Shown piece after piece: positions 1 to 4,752 of a DNA stretch of 6,089 nt. The position numbers and the translations under genes were made by a program. The notes below the pieces were generated by a model. The model did not search any database. It saw nothing but the letters and a program-made list of their open reading frames with translations, and was not told where the DNA came from. The stretch is from an uncultured Chromatiaceae bacterium. GTDB taxonomy: Bacteria > Pseudomonadota > Gammaproteobacteria > Enterobacterales > Alteromonadaceae. The stretch's first letter is position 1. Every line of letters begins with the position of its first letter. The DNA lies in NCBI GenBank assembly GCA_946482615.1, contig CAMLSF010000200.1, positions 1 to 6,089 on the forward strand, written 5' to 3'.

Positions 1-765
1 AAACCCCGTTTTGGCACTTTAAAAGCCAAAGATGGCCAGACTTTGTATTACCGTGTATTTGAACCTGCAGCACTTGAAAAAGGTAAAAAATACCCTGTTG
101 TTGTAGGTGTCTACGGCGGACCTGGTGCCCAGCGTGTGACCAACAGCTGGAGCGCAAAGGACTTGTATTTCCAGTACCTGGCACAAAACGGCTACATCGT
201 ATTCCAGTTGGATAACAGAGGCTCTGAAAACAGAGGCAAAGCTTTTGAAGATCCAATCTACAAAAAGCTGGCTGTGGTAGAACTGGAGGATCAAATCACT
301 GGTGTTGAGTATCTGCGCAGCCTGCCTTATGTCGATGCGACTCGTATCGGTATTTATGGCCATAGCTATGGTGGTTATATGAGCATTATGGCGATGTTTA
401 AAGCCGGTGACTATTTTAAAGCTGGTGTGGCCGGAGCCCCTGTCACGGATTGGGCTCTATACGACACCCATTATACGGAGCGTTATCTGGGACATCCTGC
501 AACAAATAAAGCGGGTTACGAGCAGAGTTCAGTCTTCCCTTATGTGAAGGATTATCAGGGCAACCTGCTGATTTATCATGGTATGGCGGATGATAACGTG
601 CTCTTTACCCATAGCACCAAGCTGTACTCTGAATTGCAAAAGCAGGGGAAATTATTCGACAGCATGGATTATCCCGGCAGCAAACATTCGATGTTTGGTC
701 AGCCGGTGCAAACCCATTTGCATAAAACTATTACGGCGTTTTTTGATCGTCAGTTAAAACAATAA
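1..765 (+). CDS. S9 family serine peptidase, dipeptidyl-peptidase-IV-like, C-terminal catalytic domain (5' truncated by window edge)
   Basis: The frame is open from base 1, so the gene starts upstream; the TTG at 43 is an internal Leu codon, not a start. The 254 residues seen are the alpha/beta-hydrolase domain of a prolyl-oligopeptidase-clan enzyme, which removes N-terminal dipeptides (typically Xaa-Pro) from peptides, usually in the periplasm or outside the cell. The catalytic triad is visible: Ser in GHSYGGYM (codon 364-366), Asp in HGMADDNV (codon 589-591, the first of the two Asp by alignment with human DPP-IV Asp708) and His in GSKHSMFG (codon 685-687). The motif YDTHYTERYLG and the GGPGAQ oxyanion-side segment are typical of the DPP-IV branch. 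Full-length relatives have about 700-750 residues with an N-terminal beta-propeller, which lies outside the window together with any signal peptide. It converges on ldhA, sharing a hairpin in a 36 bp gap. Exact substrate preference within S9 cannot be decided from this part. Confidence 0.93.
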   Translation, partial: KPRFGTLKAKDGQTLYYRVFEPAALEKGKKYPVVVGVYGGPGAQRVTNSWSAKDLYFQYLAQNGYIVFQLDNRGSENRGKAFEDPIYKKLAVVELEDQITGVEYLRSLPYVDATRIGIYGHSYGGYMSIMAMFKAGDYFKAGVAGAPVTDWALYDTHYTERYLGHPATNKAGYEQSSVFPYVKDYQGNLLIYHGMADDNVLFTHSTKLYSELQKQGKLFDSMDYPGSKHSMFGQPVQTHLHKTITAFFDRQLKQ

Positions 766-772
766 TGTCGGC

Positions 773-797
773 GGGGCGGGCATAAAACCCCGCCCTT
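773..797 (+). terminator. GC-rich hairpin between convergent genes
   Basis: A perfect 7 bp stem GGGCGGG (774-780) / CCCGCCC (789-795) with an 8-base loop, extendable by a G-U pair, starts 8 bases after the peptidase stop codon. Only a short T tail (TTACCATT) follows on the plus strand and there is no T run on the minus strand, so it is a moderately convincing intrinsic terminator for the peptidase gene and may also block ldhA read-through. Confidence 0.65.
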
Positions 798-801
798 ACC
801 A

Positions 802-1785
802 TTACAATTCGTTGCCGCTGAATCTGTTAGCCTGAAACGCCAGCAGATTTTCACTGGTGACCTGACAAATTTGTTGCAAAGCTTCCTGGGTGAAAAATGC
901 CTGATGCCCGGTGATCAACACATTAGGGAAGGTCAGCAGGCGTTTAAAGACTTCATCGTCAATCAGTTGTCCGGATAAATCCTGAAAAAATAAATCAGCT
1001 TCCTGCTCATAGACATCCAGGCCTAAGTAACCAATTTTCCGGCTTTTCAGAGCCTTAATCACTGCTTTGGTATCAATCAGGCCACCTCTGCTGGTATTGA
1101 TCAGCATCACACCGTCTTTCATTTGTGCCAGGCTGTGGTCGTTGACCAGATGTTGAGTCTGAGGTGTCAGAGGGCAGTGCAAACTGATGATATCCGACCC
1201 GGCCCACAGCTGTTCCAAAGGCACATAGGTGGCGCCCGCTTTCACCAGCTCTTGATCTTTTTTGATGTCATAACACAGCAGCTGCATACCAAAACCCAGC
1301 AAAATTTTTGCTGTAGCCACACCTATACGTCCTGTACCTATCAGGCCTGCAGTTTTGCCATGCAGGTTAAAACCCAATAAGCCGTCCAGTGCAAAGTTAT
1401 CATCCCGCACTCTGTTGTAGGCTTTATGTAATTTGCGGTTTAAACAGAGGATCATGGCGACTGTATGTTCGGCCACTGCTTCAGGCGAATAGGCCGGGAC
1501 CCTGGCGACGCGCAACCCCAGCTGTCTGGCTGCAGCTACATCAACGTTATTAAAGCCAGCACAGCGTAAAGCTATCATGCCCACACCCATAGCCTTAAGC
1601 TCTGCCAGCACCGGCTTTGATAAATCATCATTAACAAAAACACAGACGGCCTGACATCCCTGAGTTAATCCGGCACTGTGTTGATTCAGAGGCACATCAA
1701 AAAAGCTGAACTCAAGGCTGCTGTCGGCCCATTGTTTAAAACTTTCCTGATCGTATTTTTTCGCGCTAAAGACGGCAATTTTCAT
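802..1785 (-). CDS. ldhA: D-lactate dehydrogenase (fermentative, D-isomer-specific 2-hydroxyacid dehydrogenase family)
   Basis: Cytosolic NADH-dependent reduction of pyruvate to D-lactate, used to re-oxidise NADH when respiration is limited. The 327 residues match the length of E. coli LdhA (329) and share its pattern throughout: the start MKIAVFSAKKYD, the block ALRCAGFNNVD (72-82), RVPAYSPEAVAEH (95-107) and GHQAFFTQEAL near the C-terminus. The Rossmann loop GTGRIG is at 150-155 and Asp173 at the end of beta-2 indicates NAD rather than NADP. The catalytic set is Arg233 (in NTSRG), Glu262 and His294 (in TGHQAF), with the spacing 29 and 32 seen in characterised D-lactate dehydrogenases. The ATG at 1785 has an AAGGAG ribosome binding site at 1793-1798, 7 bases upstream. 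It follows gpx on the same strand with an 89 bp gap that carries its own likely promoter and an FNR-like site, suggesting oxygen-responsive expression. Other 2-hydroxyacid substrates remain possible, but the LdhA match is strong. Confidence 0.93.
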   Translation of the reverse strand: MKIAVFSAKKYDQESFKQWADSSLEFSFFDVPLNQHSAGLTQGCQAVCVFVNDDLSKPVLAELKAMGVGMIALRCAGFNNVDVAAARQLGLRVARVPAYSPEAVAEHTVAMILCLNRKLHKAYNRVRDDNFALDGLLGFNLHGKTAGLIGTGRIGVATAKILLGFGMQLLCYDIKKDQELVKAGATYVPLEQLWAGSDIISLHCPLTPQTQHLVNDHSLAQMKDGVMLINTSRGGLIDTKAVIKALKSRKIGYLGLDVYEQEADLFFQDLSGQLIDDEVFKRLLTFPNVLITGHQAFFTQEALQQICQVTSENLLAFQANRFSGNEL

Positions 1786-1800
1786 AAAAAAGCTCCTTGC

Positions 1801-1829
1801 TTGCGGATCTGAAACTCAGAGTACCGCAA
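1801..1829. repeat. Interrupted dyad in the ldhA promoter/leader
   Basis: TTGCGG (1801-1806) and CCGCAA (1824-1829) form the outer arms, and TCTGA (1808-1812) and TCAGA (1816-1820) the inner arms, giving an 11 bp hairpin with a small internal bulge and a 3-base loop. It overlaps the proposed -10 element of ldhA and ends two bases before its ribosome binding site. No T run follows on either strand, so it does not look like a terminator for gpx; it could be an operator or a leader structure. Confidence 0.4.
1811..1823 (-). promoter_or_regulatory. Candidate ldhA promoter -10 region and transcription start
   Basis: On the minus strand TACTCT (1823 down to 1818) keeps the three most conserved positions of a -10 hexamer (TA and final T). 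It predicts a transcription start near base 1811, giving a leader of about 25 nt before the ATG. There is no good -35 hexamer, as expected for an activator-dependent promoter. The call rests mainly on its position relative to the FNR-like box. Confidence 0.35.
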
Positions 1830-1845
1830 AAAGTAGCTGGCTTTA

Positions 1846-1859
1846 TTGTTTTTAATCAA
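1846..1859 (-). promoter_or_regulatory. FNR-like binding site upstream of ldhA
   Basis: Read on the minus strand the site is TTGATTAAAAACAA, matching the FNR consensus TTGAT-N4-ATCAA at 9 of 10 defined positions (the second half is AACAA). Its centre lies at 1852.5, which is exactly -41.5 from the start site predicted by the -10-like element at 1818-1823, the standard placement of a class II activator overlapping the -35 region. Anaerobic induction of ldhA would make biological sense. It does not fit the TGTGA-N6-TCACA CRP pattern. Confidence 0.5.
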
Positions 1860-1874
1860 GCTGCTGTGTTTCGT

Positions 1875-2360
1875 TTAGCTGGCCAGCACTTCCTCAATAG
1901 ACTGATGCAGGCTGGATGGCTTAGTGCGGGGAGCATAACGTTTCACCACATCACCCTGGCGATTGACTAAAAATTTGGTGAAGTTCCACTTAATAGCCCG
2001 GGTTTTCATCAAACCACGAGCCTGATCTTTTAAGTATTCAAACAAAGGATCTGCATCCAGGCCATTGACCTGTACTTTGCCAAAGACCGGAAAGCTGACG
2101 CCATAATGGAGCTGACAAAATTGTTGGATCTCGGCATTGGAACCTGGTTCCTGTGCGCCAAACTGATTACAGGGAAAAGCCAGTACCACAAAACCCTGAT
2201 CTTTGTATTGCTTATACAAAGCTTCCAGTTCCTGATACTGAGGGGTAAAACCACACTGGCTGGCAGTATTGACGATCAGTACCACTTTGTCCCTGTACTG
2301 ACCTAAATCCACATCCTGGTCCTGACTATCTTTCACTTTAAAATGATGAACCTTTGGCAT
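1875..2360 (-). CDS. gpx: Glutathione peroxidase family protein, Cys-type (BtuE-like thiol peroxidase)
   Basis: Reduces hydrogen peroxide and organic hydroperoxides in the cytosol. With the ATG at 2360 the protein has 161 residues, the usual family size. Visible signatures are NTASQCGFTPQY with the peroxidatic Cys36 (a Cys codon, not selenocysteine), FPCNQFG with Gln66, and KWNFTKFLV with Trp125 and Asn126, completing the Cys-Gln-Trp-Asn active site. Cys82 (in EIQQFC), 46 residues after Cys36, sits where the resolving Cys of thioredoxin-dependent family members is found, so thioredoxin may be the real electron donor despite the name. The frame stays open upstream to a GTG at 2444, which would add 28 residues, but that codon has no ribosome binding site and the added residues are charged and unlike family N-termini; the ATG at 2360 has AAGGA five bases upstream and begins MPKVHHFKVKD as relatives do. 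It is divergent from the reductase gene at 2462 and upstream of ldhA on the same strand. Confidence 0.9.
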   Translation of the reverse strand: MPKVHHFKVKDSQDQDVDLGQYRDKVVLIVNTASQCGFTPQYQELEALYKQYKDQGFVVLAFPCNQFGAQEPGSNAEIQQFCQLHYGVSFPVFGKVQVNGLDADPLFEYLKDQARGLMKTRAIKWNFTKFLVNRQGDVVKRYAPRTKPSSLHQSIEEVLAS

Positions 2361-2365
2361 AACTG

Positions 2366-2370
2366 TCCTT
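2366..2370 (-). promoter_or_regulatory. Ribosome binding site that fixes the gpx start
   Basis: AAGGA on the minus strand, five bases before the ATG at 2360. The competing upstream GTG at 2444 is preceded by an AT-rich stretch without any purine-rich Shine-Dalgarno sequence, so this site decides the shorter protein. Confidence 0.7.
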
Positions 2371-2382
2371 TTCTGCAACTCG

Positions 2383-2402
2383 TCTGATGCTTTTGCGTCA
2401 GA
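2383..2402. promoter_or_regulatory. 20 bp near-perfect palindrome between divergent genes
   Basis: TCTGATGC-TTTT-GCGTCAGA: two 8-base arms symmetric except for one position (T opposite G), with a 4-base TTTT centre. It lies in the 101 bp region shared by gpx (minus) and the reductase gene (plus), where an operator acting on either promoter would be expected. As plus-strand RNA it would also fold as an 8 bp hairpin with one G-U pair. I do not recognise it as the site of a particular regulator; it does not match LexA or CRP patterns. Confidence 0.4.
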
Positions 2403-2424
2403 GCCCCTGATTCTAGTAAGCTTC

Positions 2425-2453
2425 TTGGCATTCGAGTCTGTCACAGAAATAAG
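2425..2453 (+). promoter_or_regulatory. Candidate promoter of the reductase gene
   Basis: TTGGCA (2425-2430) matches the -35 consensus at 5 of 6 positions; after a 17-base spacer AATAAG (2448-2453) matches the -10 at 4 of 6. Transcription would start around 2460, practically at the ATG at 2462, giving a leaderless or nearly leaderless mRNA. That fits the absence of a Shine-Dalgarno sequence there, but both elements could occur by chance. Confidence 0.3.
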
Positions 2454-2461
2454 TCAAAATT

Positions 2462-3349
2462 ATGTCAAATTTATCACAACAAAAAGTTGCCTTTGTCGGT
2501 TTGGGGGTGATGGGCTTTCCTATGGCCGGTCATTTGCAGCAAAAAGGCGAGCAGGTCTGTGTTTATAACAGAACTCAGCACAAAGCGCTGGATTGGGTGC
2601 AGCAGTATGGTGGCCGCAGTGCACCAACTCCGGCAGAGGCCGCAGCTGATGCTGATTTGGTGATGTTATGTGTAGGCAATGACGATGATGTGCGGTCTGT
2701 GGTTTACGGCGGGCAGGGCGTCTTGGCGACTATGCAACCTGGTTCCATATTAGTGGACCATACCACGGCCTCTGCTGACTTAGCGCGGGAACTGGCATTA
2801 GCCTGTAAGGAAAAAGGCATAGGCTTTTTGGATGCGCCGGTCTCAGGTGGCCAGGCCGGGGCTCAAAACGGCTTGCTGACTATTATGCTGGGTGGTGAAA
2901 CTGCTGATTTTGCCAAAGCAGAAACGACATTAATGAAGTACGCCCGCAGTGCCCGTTTATTAGGGCCTGCAGGTTCGGGTCAACTGGCGAAAATGGTCAA
3001 TCAGATTTGTATCGCCGGTGTGGTACAAGGGCTGGCTGAGGCCATGCATTTTGCCCAGCAGGCAGGCCTTGATGGTCAGGCTGTGCTGGACACCATCAGC
3101 AAAGGTGCTGCCCAGTCCTGGCAAATGGAAAACCGCGGTTCCACTATGCTGCAGGGCAAATACGACTTTGGTTTTGCCGTGGACTGGATGCGTAAAGATT
3201 TAGCCATTACGTTAAACGAAGCCCGTCACAATGGCGCCACTTTGCCATTAACTGCATTAGTTGACCAGTTTTACGCCCAGGTGCAAGCCATGGGCGGAGG
3301 CCGTTGGGACACCTCCAGCCTGCTGACTGTTTTGCAGCGTAAAGGCTAA
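2462..3349 (+). CDS. NAD(P)-dependent oxidoreductase, 3-hydroxyisobutyrate dehydrogenase / beta-hydroxyacid dehydrogenase family
   Basis: A cytosolic enzyme that oxidises beta-hydroxyacids or reduces the matching semialdehydes; family members act on 3-hydroxyisobutyrate, tartronate semialdehyde, glyoxylate or succinate semialdehyde. At 295 residues it has normal family length. The N-terminal Rossmann fold has GLGVMG (13-18), followed by NRT (36-38), where Arg-Thr suggests NADP preference. The substrate loop is DAPVSGGQAGAQNG (124-137), and the catalytic Lys177 is in GSGQLAKMVNQ, with Gln181 where many relatives have Asn. KDL (245-247) in the all-alpha C-terminal domain is also conserved in the family. 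A stop codon lies 9 bases upstream in frame and the Rossmann strand begins at residue 9, so the ATG at 2462 is the only plausible start, although no clear Shine-Dalgarno precedes it. It stands alone, divergent from gpx and convergent with a tiny membrane-protein gene. Context does not identify the substrate; valine catabolism genes are not seen here. Confidence 0.88.
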   Translation: MSNLSQQKVAFVGLGVMGFPMAGHLQQKGEQVCVYNRTQHKALDWVQQYGGRSAPTPAEAAADADLVMLCVGNDDDVRSVVYGGQGVLATMQPGSILVDHTTASADLARELALACKEKGIGFLDAPVSGGQAGAQNGLLTIMLGGETADFAKAETTLMKYARSARLLGPAGSGQLAKMVNQICIAGVVQGLAEAMHFAQQAGLDGQAVLDTISKGAAQSWQMENRGSTMLQGKYDFGFAVDWMRKDLAITLNEARHNGATLPLTALVDQFYAQVQAMGGGRWDTSSLLTVLQRKG

Positions 3350-3360
3350 GCCTGCCACCT

Positions 3361-3531
3361 TTAATCATCCAGGCTGGTGCTGGCTAAACCTAAAGTCAGC
3401 ACCAGTAACAAGGGAATTTGCACCAGATGCAGCATTGGATCCGGGCTGATCTGCAGAGCCAAACCTACCACCATAGCCCAGACCAAAGCCAGTAAAGCCC
3501 ATACAGTTGTACGTTTTGACAGTTGAAACAT
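3361..3531 (-). CDS. Small hypothetical membrane protein, 56 residues, two predicted helices
   Basis: An open frame too short for many gene finders but well supported. The ATG at 3531 is preceded five bases upstream by AGGAGG, the strongest ribosome binding site in the window. The product starts MFQLSKRTTV, then has a hydrophobic segment at about residues 10-27 (WALLALVWAMVVGLALQI), a short turn with ISPDPM (28-33), a second hydrophobic segment at about 36-51 (LVQIPLLLVLTLGLAS) and the acidic end LDD. The Lys-Arg before helix 1 suggests, by the positive-inside rule, that the N-terminus is cytoplasmic, giving a helical hairpin in the inner membrane. It ends 11 bases from the convergent reductase gene and is divergent from the GlxA-type regulator, start codons 75 bases apart, which makes the regulator a possible controller. 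I do not recognise the family and assign no function. Confidence 0.72.
   Translation of the reverse strand: MFQLSKRTTVWALLALVWAMVVGLALQISPDPMLHLVQIPLLLVLTLGLASTSLDD
3374..3405 (+). repeat. Perfect 9 bp inverted repeat downstream of the reductase gene
   Basis: CTGGTGCTG (3374-3382) and CAGCACCAG (3397-3405) enclose a 14-base spacer, starting 24 bases after the reductase stop codon. The stem is strong but no T run follows, so it is at best an atypical transcript end for the reductase. It also falls inside the 3' end of the small minus-strand gene, where it encodes the Leu-rich second helix and C-terminus, so coding constraint may explain part of it. Confidence 0.4.
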
Positions 3532-3536
3532 AACCA

Positions 3537-3542
3537 CCTCCT
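3537..3542 (-). promoter_or_regulatory. Strong ribosome binding site of the 56-residue membrane protein
   Basis: AGGAGG on the minus strand, five bases from the ATG at 3531. A full six-base match to the anti-Shine-Dalgarno complement at proper spacing is the main reason for accepting this short frame as a gene. Confidence 0.7.
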
Positions 3543-3546
3543 GTTG

Positions 3547-3576
3547 TTGATGTCGCTACTTTACTCTGCTTAAAAA
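3547..3576 (+). promoter_or_regulatory. Weak candidate promoter of the AraC/GlxA-type regulator
   Basis: TTGATG (3547-3552, 4 of 6 matches to -35), an 18-base spacer, and TAAAAA (3571-3576, 4 of 6 to -10), giving a start near 3583 and a short leader. The elements are individually poor; this is the best sigma-70-like pair I find in the 75 bp divergent region. Confidence 0.25.
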
Positions 3577-3583
3577 TCAGTCT

Positions 3584-3622
3584 AAAGTGTCACTAATGAC
3601 GTAATAATGGCTAAAAGTGACA
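3584..3622. repeat. Direct repeat AAAGTGwCA spanning the regulator start
   Basis: AAAGTGTCA (3584-3592) and AAAGTGACA (3614-3622) differ at one base and are spaced exactly 30 bp, about three helical turns. The first copy also joins a GTCA-CTAA-TGAC inverted repeat (3589-3600). AraC-family proteins commonly bind tandem direct repeats on one DNA face, so this could be an autoregulatory site that also covers the promoter of the divergent small gene. The second copy is inside the annotated coding start if translation begins at 3607. Confidence 0.35.
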
Positions 3623-4650
3623 TCATGAAACGTATTGGTATTTGGGTAGATCACGACATAGTGATGAGCAGTGTGACAGGGGTAGTGGATTTTTTTACCT
3701 TCTGTAATAAATACTGGCAGCTGATACAGCAAAGTGAACAACAGCTGTTTGAAACTATTTTAATGGGGCCTAACCCTCTGGTACAGCATGGCGCTTTTAG
3801 CCTGAAGGTTGAAGCTGTTGATTTCGGTTCTATTGATATTCTGTTGATCCCGGGTTTTTATGCCTATAACCCCAAAGATCTGGTGCGTGTCAGTCAACAA
3901 TTACAACCTTACAGGACAGGGTTGCAGGCTATGTTAGCGCAAGGCAAATGGCTGGGCGCTTTTTGTAATGGCACTTTTGCTTTAGCCGGAACAGGCTTGT
4001 TAAACGGTTTACAATCAACCTCTGTCTGGTTTTTTAAAGACTATTTCCGGCAAATGTTTCCACAGGTCAAACTGGATTTGCAGCAACTGGTGGTGCAGCA
4101 GCAAAACATTTTAACGGGCGGCGCTACCACGTCCTATCTGAATTTGTGTCTGCGTTTTGTCGAACTTTGTATGGATACGGCTTTTGCACAGCAAATGGCG
4201 AAAATTATGCTGACTGATCCAAACCGGACTTCACAGTTGCCCTATTTATCTTTGCAACTGGCACCACAACACAAAGATGCGAAGCTGGCAGAAATTCAGC
4301 AGTATTTGCAGGCTCATCTGGCAGAAGCTGTGACGCTTGAACAGTTAGCCGAGCAGTTTGCAATGACTCCCCGCACTTTGATCCGGCGTTTTAAGCAGCA
4401 TCTGGACGAAACCCCTATGGCTTATTTGCAACGTTTGCGGATAGAGAGAGCCAAGTCTTTGCTGGAGAATACCTTATGGACAGCGGAAGATATTATGCAG
4501 CAAGTGGGCTACGAAGATATTTCGTCTTTTCGGAAATTATTTGTGCATTACACCAGCCTGACGCCTAAAGCCTATCGGCAAAAATTTATGTTTGAGCCAC
4601 AAGTTGATTGTTGTCCCGTCAGCGGGCATGAACGGCAATCTGTAGCTTGA
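3607..4650 (+). CDS. GlxA-type transcriptional regulator: DJ-1/PfpI-like domain fused to AraC helix-turn-helix
   Basis: A cytosolic DNA-binding regulator of 347 residues, normal for GlxA-like proteins (about 320-340). Residues about 8-185 form a DJ-1/PfpI (class I glutamine amidotransferase-like) domain used as a sensor: KRIGIWVDHD at the first strand, DILLIPGFYAY (77-87), and the nucleophile-elbow segment WLGAFCNGTFALAGTGLL with Cys120. Residues about 226-327 form the AraC DNA-binding domain with two helix-turn-helix units: LEQLAEQFAMTPRTLIRRFK (244-263) and the second around AEDIMQQVGYEDISSFRKLF (293-312), ending in the usual LTPKAYRQKF. The tail CCPVSGHERQSVA adds a Cys-Cys pair of unknown relevance. 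The start is uncertain: the ATG at 3607 is the longest, while the ATG at 3625 gives MKRIGIW, a more typical family beginning; neither has a good ribosome binding site. It is divergent from the 56-residue gene and 102 bp upstream of the PH-like membrane protein. Ligand and targets are unknown. Confidence 0.9.
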   Translation: MAKSDIMKRIGIWVDHDIVMSSVTGVVDFFTFCNKYWQLIQQSEQQLFETILMGPNPLVQHGAFSLKVEAVDFGSIDILLIPGFYAYNPKDLVRVSQQLQPYRTGLQAMLAQGKWLGAFCNGTFALAGTGLLNGLQSTSVWFFKDYFRQMFPQVKLDLQQLVVQQQNILTGGATTSYLNLCLRFVELCMDTAFAQQMAKIMLTDPNRTSQLPYLSLQLAPQHKDAKLAEIQQYLQAHLAEAVTLEQLAEQFAMTPRTLIRRFKQHLDETPMAYLQRLRIERAKSLLENTLWTAEDIMQQVGYEDISSFRKLFVHYTSLTPKAYRQKFMFEPQVDCCPVSGHERQSVA

Positions 4651-4686
4651 TGAAGCTTATTGAAGTTATTTAACAATATTTAACAA
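4651..4686. repeat. Tandem 10 bp repeats upstream of the PH-like membrane protein
   Basis: TATTTAACAA occurs twice back to back without a mismatch (4667-4676 and 4677-4686). Just before it TGAAGCTTAT (4651-4660) and TGAAGTTATT (4661-4670) form a second, imperfect 10 bp tandem pair that overlaps the first. All units are in phase with one helical turn and AT-rich, lying about 30-65 bp upstream of the extended -10 element, where UP elements or activator sites sit. They begin immediately after the regulator's stop codon. Confidence 0.55.
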
Positions 4687-4710
4687 ATGAATCAGGAAAA
4701 GTTTGTTTTG

Positions 4711-4719
4711 TGCTATTAT
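4711..4719 (+). promoter_or_regulatory. Extended -10 promoter of the PH-like membrane protein
   Basis: TGCTATTAT is a full extended -10 element (TG-N-TATAAT with one mismatch). Start of transcription is expected near 4726, leaving a leader of about 27 nt. No -35 hexamer is visible at the right distance, as is usual for extended -10 promoters. It indicates that this gene is transcribed on its own rather than only from the regulator's promoter. Confidence 0.5.
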
Positions 4720-4752
4720 CATGTGGCCAATTCATTGATGAAAGTAAATTAA

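Noticed and set aside
43..45. TTG as the start of the peptidase gene
   Set aside because: The frame is open to base 1 and the upstream residues (GTLKAKDGQT) continue the S9 family pattern, so the gene simply runs in from outside the window.
19..363. Minus-strand 114-residue frame
   Set aside because: Lies antisense within the catalytic domain of the peptidase, whose triad residues are intact; no ribosome binding site or recognisable family.
1123..1380. Plus-strand 85-residue frame inside ldhA
   Set aside because: Antisense shadow of a strongly conserved enzyme; its sequence is Gln/Cys/His-rich without family resemblance.
1846..1859. CRP site upstream of ldhA
   Set aside because: The half-sites lack the TGTGA/TCACA cores and the spacer is 4 rather than 6 bases; the FNR-type reading fits better.
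2030..2306. Two short frames, one on each strand, within gpx
   Set aside because: Both are alternative-frame shadows of a complete, conserved gpx gene.
2361..2444. GTG-initiated 28-residue N-terminal extension of the glutathione peroxidase
   Set aside because: No ribosome binding site at the GTG, residues unlike family N-termini, and a good AAGGA before the internal ATG at 2360.
3018..3203. Plus-strand 61-residue frame within the reductase gene
   Set aside because: Out-of-frame shadow over the catalytic Lys region; no start signal.
4608..4632. CCCG-TCAG-CGGG small dyad near the end of the regulator gene as a terminator
   Set aside because: Only a 4 bp stem, inside the coding sequence, with no T run after it.
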